Shown here one piece after another: positions 8,668 to 15,428 of a stretch of DNA of 20,000 nt. The stretch comes from Paulinella micropora. Its lineage: Eukaryota > Cercozoa > Imbricatea > Euglyphida > Paulinellidae. The stretch covers positions 22,501 through 42,500 of the forward strand of contig WBZZ01005271.1 of the NCBI GenBank assembly GCA_019918135.1. The letters run 5' to 3'. Under the pieces are notes generated by a model. It saw nothing but the letters and a program-made list of their open reading frames with translations. It did no database searches and was not told the DNA's origin. Positions within the stretch are counted from its first letter, which is position 1. Every line of letters begins with the position of its first letter. A program made the translations under genes and the position numbers.

Positions 8668-9790
8668 TTAGAAATGCGCCAAAAGCAGTCCAGCCCGCAG
8701 TTTCAACACCTCTTTTAAATGCATCCCATGCGAACAATGTTGATGCTTGTATGCCTACTCTTCTTAACATATCCCGAAATACATAATCACCAATTCTTTG
8801 TTGTCCCACCGCCATTAAACGAGGGTTAGGTGGAGGCAACCCTGGTGGTGCTTCATTTCTTGCTAATGCTTCTAATGCCATTCTGAAAGACTCCGCACCC
8901 GATCTTCCCATTACCGCGGTAGTCATGGCACGAATTTGAGGATGATTAGCAGTAATAGTTAATAAGCGATTCCACACCAATCTGCTCACACTAAAACGAC
9001 CCAGTCTTGTAGCGGTATCCAGTATTCTACTTAATCTAGGACTCATAATTATATCTTGAATACTTTTAATAATGGCATCTACAAGTCTTGTCGTATCTCT
9101 CTGATTACCTGTTAATCTTGGCATAAGTGTTTTGAGTTCCTCCCCTATCTTTGCTTCAATCAAAGCATTCTCGGGGTTTTTCTGTTCATATTCTAATCTG
9201 TTTTGTTCCCATTCTTTTAAGTCCCGTGCCTGCCATTGTTTGTTTTCCCTCTTCGCTGATGCTTTTATTTCATTTCTGCCTTTTTCCAATAAATGTGTTA
9301 GCCCATCACGAGTAAGTTTAACAAGTGTTTTTTTTTCTTCTTCCGTGTATCCCCAACGGTTCGTTAATTGCTCTATATCTCTATTCATTTGTTCAATATC
9401 TCTGTTTATATAATCAATATTCCATATATCAAGACCACCTGCTTTAATGGCAAGTCTATTTGCTTGTTCTTCTATGGAAGCATTACCATATTTGGTTTCA
9501 AATTCTTCAATGTCAAAGTCAATTTCATTTCTGAGATGTTCCTTTAATTCATTCAAATTCATTTTGTAGTATTTTTTTGATACTAAATTCTGGTTCAATG
9601 TTTTTATCTTGTCCTTCAATTTTTCTATTGTTGGATCATCGTCTGTTTCTTCGTAAGTTAGAGCATCTAATATTCTATCCGCCCTCTTTAATTCATTTGC
9701 CTTTGCCGTAATAAATTCTTTGGACTGACCTTTATGTTCTCTTCTGACTTCATTGTAATAATCAAACCATTTTTTTTCTTGAAACCACAT
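8654..9790 (-). CDS. Coiled-coil protein, probably N-terminal part of the PLA2-like protein
   Basis: A 378-aa product starting MWFQEKKWFDYYNEVRREH. Residues 1-240 are highly charged and probably coiled coil (for example repeated DIEQMNRDIEQL). Residues 245-378 are more globular and Ala/Arg-rich, with a Pro-rich turn (APPGLPPPNPR). The frame ends TAA at 8654 just as the +1 frame becomes open and continues into the PLA2-like region, which lacks its own ATG. The break lies between 8667 and 8654, so this is most likely the front half of one large gene. It is divergent from the plus-strand gene at 9813, sharing a 22-base spacer. The family is not recognised. A virion-internal role is inferred from the PLA2-like half and the capsid neighbourhood. 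Confidence 0.6.
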   Translation of the reverse strand: MWFQEKKWFDYYNEVRREHKGQSKEFITAKANELKRADRILDALTYEETDDDPTIEKLKDKIKTLNQNLVSKKYYKMNLNELKEHLRNEIDFDIEEFETKYGNASIEEQANRLAIKAGGLDIWNIDYINRDIEQMNRDIEQLTNRWGYTEEEKKTLVKLTRDGLTHLLEKGRNEIKASAKRENKQWQARDLKEWEQNRLEYEQKNPENALIEAKIGEELKTLMPRLTGNQRDTTRLVDAIIKSIQDIIMSPRLSRILDTATRLGRFSVSRLVWNRLLTITANHPQIRAMTTAVMGRSGAESFRMALEALARNEAPPGLPPPNPRLMAVGQQRIGDYVFRDMLRRVGIQASTLFAWDAFKRGVETAGWTAFGAFLNTCL

Positions 9791-9812
9791 TTTTTATCTG
9801 CTATAATATAGG
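9791..9812. promoter_or_regulatory. 22-base divergent promoter spacer
   Basis: Only 22 bases separate the divergent ATGs at 9790 (-) and 9813 (+). TATAATATA (9802-9810) lies two bases before the plus-strand ATG; its minus-strand reading TATATTATA lies about 11 bases before the other. Any promoters for both genes must fit in or overlap this spacer and the two coding starts. Confidence 0.45.
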
Positions 9813-10034
9813 ATGGAAAATAAAAAGGAAAAAAGTAAAGACGAGGAACAACTGGAGGAACTAGAACGGCTTGGAAAGGAAATTGACCAAATCCGCATCA
9901 CTCAGAACTTAGTAAATAAAAACCCTGCCGTTTTTAGAAAACCTCAAAATATACTTTACCGCCTGCCACTGACGGATAAGCAACGTGAAGCGATTTACAA
10001 TAATATAATTAAACAGGAAGGTAAAGCGGGCTAA
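9813..10034 (+). CDS. Small charged hypothetical protein
   Basis: A 73-aa protein, unrecognised. Residues 1-27 are almost entirely charged (MENKKEKSKDEEQLEELERL) and probably form a coiled coil. The remainder (NPAVFRKPQNILYRLPLTDKQREAIYNNI) resembles a short helical peptide motif with no catalytic residues. The start is supported by an AATATAGG element abutting the ATG. Its stop codon overlaps the promoter-like element of the next gene (10042), 7 bases downstream, so the two are probably transcribed in the same direction and phase. It may be a minor virion or regulatory protein; nothing in the sequence decides this. Confidence 0.55.
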   Translation: MENKKEKSKDEEQLEELERLGKEIDQIRITQNLVNKNPAVFRKPQNILYRLPLTDKQREAIYNNIIKQEGKAG

Positions 10035-10041
10035 ATATATA
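10033..10041 (+). promoter_or_regulatory. Start-proximal ATATA element overlapping an upstream stop codon
   Basis: AAATATATA directly abuts ATG 10042 and overlaps the TAA (10032-10034) of the preceding gene. The element is therefore kept within a 7-base gap. Confidence 0.4.
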
Positions 10042-10305
10042 ATGGGGCTACGAGATAAAGCCTTGTCATTAGGTGCGACAGACTTCGGCGAGAGTAAGGT
10101 AAAAGGAAAAAAGTATTATGTCGTCTATAACGGCCGTCGTATCAACTTTGGTGCATCTGGTTATTCAGATTATACCAAACATCAAGACGAAGCCAGACGA
10201 GAAAATTATCGTGCCAGACATCAAGCAATTAAAACGAAGGATGGAAAGCCCGCGTATTTAAATAAAAATCAACCCGCGTATTGGGCTTATCACTTACTTT
10301 GGTAA
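10042..10305 (+). CDS. DUF5754-like small basic protein
   Basis: An 87-aa basic protein matching a conserved small family of nucleocytoplasmic large DNA viruses and PLVs (recalled as DUF5754). Visible landmarks are KGKKYYVVYNGRRINFGASG at 21-40, SDYTKHQDEARRENYRARH at 42-60, and the aromatic end AYWAYHLLW at 79-87. The K-Y-x-V-x-Y-N-G-R-x-I-x-F-G core followed by Y-x-D-[YH]-x-x-H-x-D is the family signature as I remember it. High Lys/Arg content and small size fit a virion-packaged or DNA-associated protein, but the biochemical function of the family is not established to my knowledge. It follows the 9813 gene by 7 bases. Confidence 0.65.
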   Translation: MGLRDKALSLGATDFGESKVKGKKYYVVYNGRRINFGASGYSDYTKHQDEARRENYRARHQAIKTKDGKPAYLNKNQPAYWAYHLLW

Positions 10306-10324
10306 ATTATGAAGATTATAATAT

Positions 10325-10576
10325 ATGTTATTAATATTCGTGCTTGTGTGGTCTGTGTTAGGTCGAACTGCCTGTGATTTTTACTCACGATACTCAGAAA
10401 AAAAGAATGAATCGTGTGTTTATTGTATAAAGCAAGGAATAGAAACTAAATTTACATGTGTTTTCATAAATAACGGAAATAATATGTGTCGTAGTTTTGA
10501 TGAAGCCATTCCGCTAATCTATGCGGGTGATAGTTCTTGGTATAAAATACACTTATACGAATGTGATAATTTATGA
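10325..10576 (+). CDS. Small secreted or membrane-anchored Cys-containing protein
   Basis: An 83-aa protein, family unknown. Residues 1-13 (MLLIFVLVWSVLG) form a short hydrophobic N-terminus that could be a signal peptide or membrane anchor. The rest carries six Cys (for example ESCVYCIKQG, FTCVF, NNMCRS, YECDN), which would fit a disulfide-bonded extracytoplasmic or virion-envelope domain. ATTATAATAT abuts the start codon. It ends one base before the opposing gene at 10578 (convergent). Codon use appears similar to its neighbours. A role in host-membrane interaction is a guess from the N-terminus and Cys content. Confidence 0.5.
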   Translation: MLLIFVLVWSVLGRTACDFYSRYSEKKNESCVYCIKQGIETKFTCVFINNGNNMCRSFDEAIPLIYAGDSSWYKIHLYECDNL

Positions 10577-10577
10577 T

Positions 10578-10802
10578 TTAATTCAACCACTCCGTCCAAG
10601 GTTCTGGATGAGTAATCGGTTCAGGTTTTTTTTCCGACATTATACACAGCAAACAATATTTCTGTTTATTCATATGGACACATATTTCATTATTAACATT
10701 CTTTTTTTTGCGACAGGAATCACATTCTTTACACAATTTCCATTTTTTACATATAAAAAATATGGGAGGATAGAAGATTTTGCACGAATGGCAATACTTC
10801 AT
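10578..10802 (-). CDS. Cys/His-rich small zinc-finger protein
   Basis: A 74-aa protein with 11 Cys. The order is CHSC at 4-7, CKKWKLCKECDSC at 18-30, then EICVHMNKQKYCLLC at 40-54. The last matches the I-C-x-H-x-x-x-K-x-x-C-x-x-C repeat unit seen in Cys-rich proteins of giant viruses and phages. It probably binds two or three zinc ions. A TATATATAGTA element lies against the ATG, which supports expression. It lies on the minus strand among plus-strand genes, convergent with 10325 (one-base gap) and 64 bases from the divergent GIY-YIG start. Zinc binding is a confident reading of the sequence; any nucleic-acid or protein partner is unknown. Confidence 0.55.
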   Translation of the reverse strand: MKYCHSCKIFYPPIFFICKKWKLCKECDSCRKKKNVNNEICVHMNKQKYCLLCIMSEKKPEPITHPEPWTEWLN

Positions 10803-10866
10803 TACTATATATACATAGTTTATATTATTTTAATTTAAACATAACGAGAATAAACGATATAAAACG
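10803..10866. promoter_or_regulatory. AT-rich divergent promoter region
   Basis: A 64-base spacer between divergent ATGs at 10802 (-) and 10867 (+). It holds TATATATAGTA (10803-10813, read on the minus strand) next to one start and GATATAAAACG (10856-10866) next to the other. Confidence 0.4.
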
Positions 10867-11526
10867 ATGCCTGACTACAAACAAGGTAAAATATATGCGA
10901 TTAGGTCATATCAAACAGATCAGGTGTATATTGGTTCAACCGCTCAACCATTATATAAGCGATTGTATGCTCATAAAATTGATTACAAAAACTGGATGAA
11001 TGGAAAATATCATTATGTTTCTTCTTTTGAAATCGTCAAATATAATGATGCCTTCGTTGAATTAATTGAAGATTATTCGTGTGAAAATGTAAATCAACTG
11101 AGAAGGCGAGAAGGAGAGATAATAAGACAAACAGAAAATTGTATAAACAAAAGAGTAGAATGTCAAACTAAAAAGGAATACAGAGAACAAAACAAGGGTA
11201 AAATAGCACAAAGAGATAAAAAATATAGAGAAACAAACAAAGAGAAAATAGCACAAAAAAGAAAAGAATGGCTTGAAAAAAATGAAGACTATGTGTCACG
11301 ATATCTTAAAGAATACGTGGCAAAAAACAAAGAACAACTATCACAAAAATGGAAAGAATATAGAGACAGAAATAAAGATGAGATAAACCGAAAAAAAAGA
11401 ATATATGAATCAAAAATAGTTCAATGTGAATGTGGTAATTCTTTCAGAATTGATAATTTATCAAAGCATCTTAAAACACAAATACACTATGACAATATGA
11501 TCGGATTATCCGCTTTTGGTTTTTAA
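10867..11526 (+). CDS. GIY-YIG endonuclease with basic repeats and zinc finger
   Basis: A 219-aa nuclease that would cleave DNA, probably as a free-standing homing-type or recombination nuclease. The GIY-YIG domain spans about 7-98: KIY at 8-10, VYIGS at 20-24, Arg32 in LYKRLYAHK, a Glu in RRREGEII (82-84), and an Asn in the INKR end (93-96), which together give the expected active-site set. Residues about 103-182 are five imperfect 16-18-residue charged repeats (YREQNKGKIAQ, YRETNKEKIAQ and so on), probably DNA-binding helices. The C-terminus has C187-x-C189 and H201/H207, a C2H2-like finger. Its stop shares TTAA with the convergent gene ending at 11523. No intron or intein is seen, so it looks mobile but stand-alone. 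Confidence 0.85.
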   Translation: MPDYKQGKIYAIRSYQTDQVYIGSTAQPLYKRLYAHKIDYKNWMNGKYHYVSSFEIVKYNDAFVELIEDYSCENVNQLRRREGEIIRQTENCINKRVECQTKKEYREQNKGKIAQRDKKYRETNKEKIAQKRKEWLEKNEDYVSRYLKEYVAKNKEQLSQKWKEYRDRNKDEINRKKRIYESKIVQCECGNSFRIDNLSKHLKTQIHYDNMIGLSAFGF

Positions 11527-11861
11527 TTTATTTTTGGAGACGGGCAGATTATCCCAATAAGAAGCGTGAGTACGCCTATAAATGTGTTAGCATTAGCACA
11601 ACTGATTGTCGGGTCGCTCAATCTAACAACACACAAAATGATTATGCTACATATAACTGTCATCTGAACAGCATATTTAATTAATCTTGCATCTGTCCTT
11701 TCTTTGAAACAACAACATCGCCATTCGTCGTTAATTTCATGGTCTAATTTTTTTTGTTCATTTTTTAACTCTGACGAAATACAGCGGTTCTTCAACTCTG
11801 GTGTTAGTTCTCCATCTGCCATATCAATGAGTGGAGGTGGTGGATGTAATCTAGGAGGCAT
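11523..11861 (-). CDS. Two-TM small membrane protein with PSPK C-terminus
   Basis: A 112-aa membrane protein. A Pro-rich N-terminus (RLHPPPPLIDMA) is followed by a charged helix, a CCC cluster at 49-51, TM1 at about 60-80 (YAVQMTVICSIIILCVV) and TM2 at about 91-106 (NTFIGVLTLLIGIIC), ending PSPKIN. The second helix plus terminal PSPK resembles a recurrent small membrane-protein family of marine Preplasmiviricota-like viruses that I recall without a named function. Both termini probably face the same side. Its start overlaps the 3' end of the fibre gene by 11 bases, so it is probably translated from a transcript passing through the fibre end or from a promoter inside it. It might hold an internal lipid layer or form a pore; this is unproven. 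Confidence 0.55.
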   Translation of the reverse strand: MPPRLHPPPPLIDMADGELTPELKNRCISSELKNEQKKLDHEINDEWRCCCFKERTDARLIKYAVQMTVICSIIILCVVRLSDPTISCANANTFIGVLTLLIGIICPSPKIN

Positions 11862-14800
11862 TGTTTTCTGCTAATTGGTTTTTTAAATCGGCTATATCAT
11901 TAGTTAGATTATTATTTTGCTTTTCTAAATAAATCACCTTTTCAGTCAAATGTTGAAAAGCACTGACTAATATCGGTATAAAATTTGTATATGTTATGCC
12001 TTCAAGGTATCCGGCTCCATCGTCTGCTTTTATTCCGCTTTCAGATACAAATTCTGGATAAATCTTTTTTACTTCGTCCGCGATAAATCCGTGGCCTTTT
12101 TTTTCTTTCTTCTCGTCTGCTTTCCAATAATATGAACAACAATTTATTTTCATTAGTTTCTCGCAACAATCACCACAGTCTAATGTTTTAATATCCGATT
12201 TTAGCCTCCTGTCCGAGGAGTTTGTCCAAGCACCATTTAGCGGAATATAATTATAACTACCAGATGGCTCGCCGGTAGTAGAGTTTGAAGTAGTCCAAGC
12301 ATGAAGCAAACCAGTAGAAGAAACTATTGAAGCATAATTCGTATATCCTCCCGATTTAAAAAATAGTTGCGGGTCATTAGTAGAAGCTGGTCTTTTTCGT
12401 ATTAATAAATTACCGCTGGATGCTGTTGGTAAAACTAACTCTCCCGACGTATTAATATTAATCGCCTCAGTGTAAGATATATTGTTTCCAACCGCTGTTC
12501 CTGAATTATAATAAAAAGCGAGTTTTACACCTTTTTGAATTAGAAAGTTAGATGACGCAGAAGATGATTTCCAGTTCGTGCCATCAAAATAAGCATCAAA
12601 ACTTAAATTGACATTGTCGTGTGCCCAGTTTAGTTGTTGAAAAACTGGATAAGCATCTGCCGTCGTAAATGCTTGTATATGCGGGCCAGTAAGTATAGCG
12701 TTGGCGGGGACACTACCATCTTGTCCGTATAATTCTAATCCGCCTGATGCTCCTACTCCTTTCGTTGTTCTGCCTATGATTATCGGTTTGCCTGATGCTG
12801 TTGTTATTTTGTCGCTCGTTGCCAATGTCGTTGTTGATATCCCCGCATTTGCCGTTATTAATCCACTCGCGGTTACTGTTGTTGTTGATATACTCGCATT
12901 TGCCGTGATTAATCCGCTTGCGGTTACTGTCGTCGTTGATATCCCCGCGGTTGAAGTAATTGTCGTTCCAGTTATTGTTCCGCCATTTGTTATATTGTTT
13001 GAGTTCATATCTAAGGCACCATAAAACCGCATACCACCAGCATTGTTAAAACGGACAATGTCAGACGAAGCACTTTTATTATCCAAAAGTTTTGAAATAT
13101 AAAGTCCTGCTCCTTTTACATCAGATGCTACATTCGTAAATACATAACCTCGTTGGTTTGCGGTTCCACTTGAAGCAGTATTTAGAGTAAATAAGAAATA
13201 CTGATAATCTCCTGATGTCTGTGAAAAGAATATGTCTCCTCCATTTTGGTTTAATATCCTCGCCCCATTATATGTTATATTTCCGCCATTAGTGATAGTT
13301 TGATTATTAAAATCGGCATTGTTCGTTAAAGTTAGATATTTTATCACAGTGCTAGCCCCGTTGAATGTTTTACTTCCTGTTATGGTTTGGTCTGTTGATA
13401 GTTTTACATTTTGCCCGTCCAATGTGTCCGCATACCCTTTTGTCGCTCCGTCTGTTGATAATGTTGGAGTTCCAAGGTTGGCTATTTTGCTACTATTACA
13501 ATCTAGCCCCGAAGCATTTACCCAACCGACTATCGTCCCGTCAATAATAAAACTTATTTTTTTGGCAGAAATTTCAAAGTTGTAATATGTTGCTGTTTTC
13601 ATATCCAAACTAGCAATTGACCCGATATTGGCTGTGGAGTTAAAAACCACGAATGTTCCTTTTGTTGTAGCATTTATTGAATTTCCCGTTATTTCAAGAC
13701 CACTGCTAAATGTCTTAATTCCTGCTATGGTTTGGTTAGCTGTTAGTTTCACATTTTGCCCGTCTAATGTATCTACATAACTTTTATTCGCCCCGTCCGT
13801 TGTTGCTGTTGGTGTGGCTAAGTTTGTTATTTTTCTGTTGTTTAAAGATAGTGTCGTGCCCGTTGCTGTCGCTATTACATTATCCCCAGCATATAAATCA
13901 ACATATGAACCTGTTATTTGTATTGGATAATAGCCCGCGGTTGCTATTTTTTGTGCCACAATCTCTCCTATATTTGTTGCCGTATCAAAGGCAATACCGA
14001 TACCATCAAAAGCGGCTGGAGCAGTAGCACCCCGCACTTCTATTGTTGAAGTAAATTTTTTATTCCCTGCTATGGTTTGGTCTCCTGTTAGTTTTACGAC
14101 TGAAGTATCAAGAGTAGAAACATCAACACCATCAACAAGATTAACATTTGTTATACTTTGGCTTTTCATATCAATCCCCGCACTAGCATTTATTATGTTG
14201 CTGAATGTTTTGGTTCCTGCTATAGTTTGGTCTCCTGTTAGTTTGACGACTGCGGTATCAATAGCCGAAACATCAATACCATCAACCAAATTTACATTTG
14301 TTATTGAAAATCCACCCATATTTAAACTACCAGTCATAGCCGTTGTTCCGTCCTTGGCTAGTTTCGTATCGGTATATGCTTTTGTTGAAGCATCGCCATC
14401 ATAGAATGGTGCGGGTAGTCCGCTGATTGCTGTTGAGCTGTTAAAATTTAAAACATTATTTGTCAATGTCATTCCGCCCCCTGTTGTTGGAGCAAAAAGT
14501 ATGGACGAGCCAACAAAAGATAATGGATAGCCCGTTGCCCCACCCGCTTCCGACGAATAGATAGAGCCCATATTATTGTTGTAATTGAAGAATAATTTTC
14601 CTGTGTTTAATGGATTTGAGTCTTTTACGGCCACATAAGTAGTAAATGTTTTATTCCCTGTTATGGTTTGGTCTCCTGTTAGTTTTACAACAGAAGTATC
14701 AAGAGCCGAAACATCAACACCATCAACTAAATTGACATTTGTTATACTTTGGCTTTTCATATCAATCCCCGCACTAGCATTTATTATACTGCTAAATGTC

Positions 14801-15366
14801 TTAATTCCTGCTATGGTTTGGTCTCCTGTTAATTTAACCACAGCACTATCAAGGGCAGAAACATCAACACCATCAACATTACCGACATTTACTATATTAA
14901 AACTTCCCATATTCAAATCTCCAAACATCATAGTGAGCCCATCCAATCTAAGAAAAGGTGAGTTTGTATTACGCCATTGCCCTGTGCTATAAATGAGTAG
15001 TTGGTTATTGGAGGGTGTGCCTGTTATGACTACATCCGTTAATTTATCCAATTCAAAGTCGCTTATATAACTTGAAGTCAATGTAGCAAATGAAGTATTG
15101 CCGAGCCCATCCGTTTTTAATACTTGATTAGCCGTGCCGTCCGCTATTGGTAAGTCGTATTCGTTATTAATTGACACATAACCAGTATCAGATATCAACA
15201 AAGAAGAGTTATTATTTTTTGACGATATGGTTATGTCGTCAGTCCTTGCTTGTATTGAGTTTGCTTCTATGTGGTCGCCGTATAATACTCCATCAACTTC
15301 TAAATCCTCGTCTATTATCACAGAGCCGTAATAGTGATATGCCCACGGATTGCCTAAATGGTTCAT
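11851..15366 (-). CDS. Long tail-fibre-like protein with peptidase S74 chaperone
   Basis: A 1171-aa trimeric fibre candidate that would bind host cells. The body has repeated modules built around VVKLTGDQTIAGxKTF, at least six copies between residues about 170 and 660, preceded by NVNLVDGVDVSALDT or by TDGANKSYVDTLDGQ. A 17-residue tandem repeat (TTTVTASGLITANA) lies near residues 806-845. The C-terminus from residue 1050 (SSDRRLKSDI) is an intramolecular chaperone of the S74 family, known from phage tailspikes to trimerise the fibre and self-cleave near that serine. It ends in a coiled coil (YLEKQNNNLTNDIADLK). An unusual Cys group (CGDCCEKLMKINCC) lies inside the S74 part. The start ATG 15366 faces the divergent gene at 15429. 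The reading frame is intact throughout. Confidence 0.85.
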   Translation of the reverse strand: MNHLGNPWAYHYYGSVIIDEDLEVDGVLYGDHIEANSIQARTDDITISSKNNNSSLLISDTGYVSINNEYDLPIADGTANQVLKTDGLGNTSFATLTSSYISDFELDKLTDVVITGTPSNNQLLIYSTGQWRNTNSPFLRLDGLTMMFGDLNMGSFNIVNVGNVDGVDVSALDSAVVKLTGDQTIAGIKTFSSIINASAGIDMKSQSITNVNLVDGVDVSALDTSVVKLTGDQTITGNKTFTTYVAVKDSNPLNTGKLFFNYNNNMGSIYSSEAGGATGYPLSFVGSSILFAPTTGGGMTLTNNVLNFNSSTAISGLPAPFYDGDASTKAYTDTKLAKDGTTAMTGSLNMGGFSITNVNLVDGIDVSAIDTAVVKLTGDQTIAGTKTFSNIINASAGIDMKSQSITNVNLVDGVDVSTLDTSVVKLTGDQTIAGNKKFTSTIEVRGATAPAAFDGIGIAFDTATNIGEIVAQKIATAGYYPIQITGSYVDLYAGDNVIATATGTTLSLNNRKITNLATPTATTDGANKSYVDTLDGQNVKLTANQTIAGIKTFSSGLEITGNSINATTKGTFVVFNSTANIGSIASLDMKTATYYNFEISAKKISFIIDGTIVGWVNASGLDCNSSKIANLGTPTLSTDGATKGYADTLDGQNVKLSTDQTITGSKTFNGASTVIKYLTLTNNADFNNQTITNGGNITYNGARILNQNGGDIFFSQTSGDYQYFLFTLNTASSGTANQRGYVFTNVASDVKGAGLYISKLLDNKSASSDIVRFNNAGGMRFYGALDMNSNNITNGGTITGTTITSTAGISTTTVTASGLITANASISTTTVTASGLITANAGISTTTLATSDKITTASGKPIIIGRTTKGVGASGGLELYGQDGSVPANAILTGPHIQAFTTADAYPVFQQLNWAHDNVNLSFDAYFDGTNWKSSSASSNFLIQKGVKLAFYYNSGTAVGNNISYTEAININTSGELVLPTASSGNLLIRKRPASTNDPQLFFKSGGYTNYASIVSSTGLLHAWTTSNSTTGEPSGSYNYIPLNGAWTNSSDRRLKSDIKTLDCGDCCEKLMKINCCSYYWKADEKKEKKGHGFIADEVKKIYPEFVSESGIKADDGAGYLEGITYTNFIPILVSAFQHLTEKVIYLEKQNNNLTNDIADLKNQLAENNAS
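12830..12950 (-). repeat. 51-bp tandem repeat inside the fibre gene
   Basis: Units start at 12830, 12881 and 12932 (the third is partial). Each complete unit encodes 17 residues including TTTVTASGLITANA. The repeat keeps frame, so changes in copy number would lengthen or shorten the fibre in 17-residue steps. Confidence 0.8.
14050..14300 (-). repeat. Long in-frame repeat of the fibre gene, copy A
   Basis: About 250 bases closely matching 14641-14891 at a constant offset of 591 bases (197 codons). It covers two LTGDQTI modules. The constant offset and frame argue for segmental duplication within the gene. Confidence 0.75.
14641..14891 (-). repeat. Long in-frame repeat of the fibre gene, copy B
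   Basis: Counterpart of 14050-14300. The best-conserved stretch is around 14735-14790, where bases are nearly identical between the copies. Confidence 0.75.
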
Positions 15367-15428
15367 ATTTTAATTCTATTATTTTATAATAAATCTTATA
15401 GTATAAGATATATATATAGTTTAAAAAA
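15367..15428. promoter_or_regulatory. Divergent promoter with inverted TATAAG
   Basis: A 62-base AT-rich spacer between the fibre start (15366, -) and the small fibre-like gene (15429, +). CTTATA (15395-15400) and TATAAG (15402-15407) form an inverted repeat around a single G, presenting TATAAG on both strands. It is followed by a TATATATATA run toward the plus-strand gene. Shared control of two virion-surface genes is inferred. Confidence 0.45.

Noticed and set aside
14050..14891. Regular repeats suggesting a CRISPR-like array
   Set aside because: They are in-frame coding repeats of the fibre with long, homologous intervals and no unique spacers of constant size.
12701..14992. Several plus-strand open frames opposite the fibre gene (12701-13024, 13319-13585, 14072-14404, 14663-14992)
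   Set aside because: They are antisense shadows of the fibre repeats. Two are near-copies of each other only because the fibre gene is duplicated there, and none has an ATATA element.
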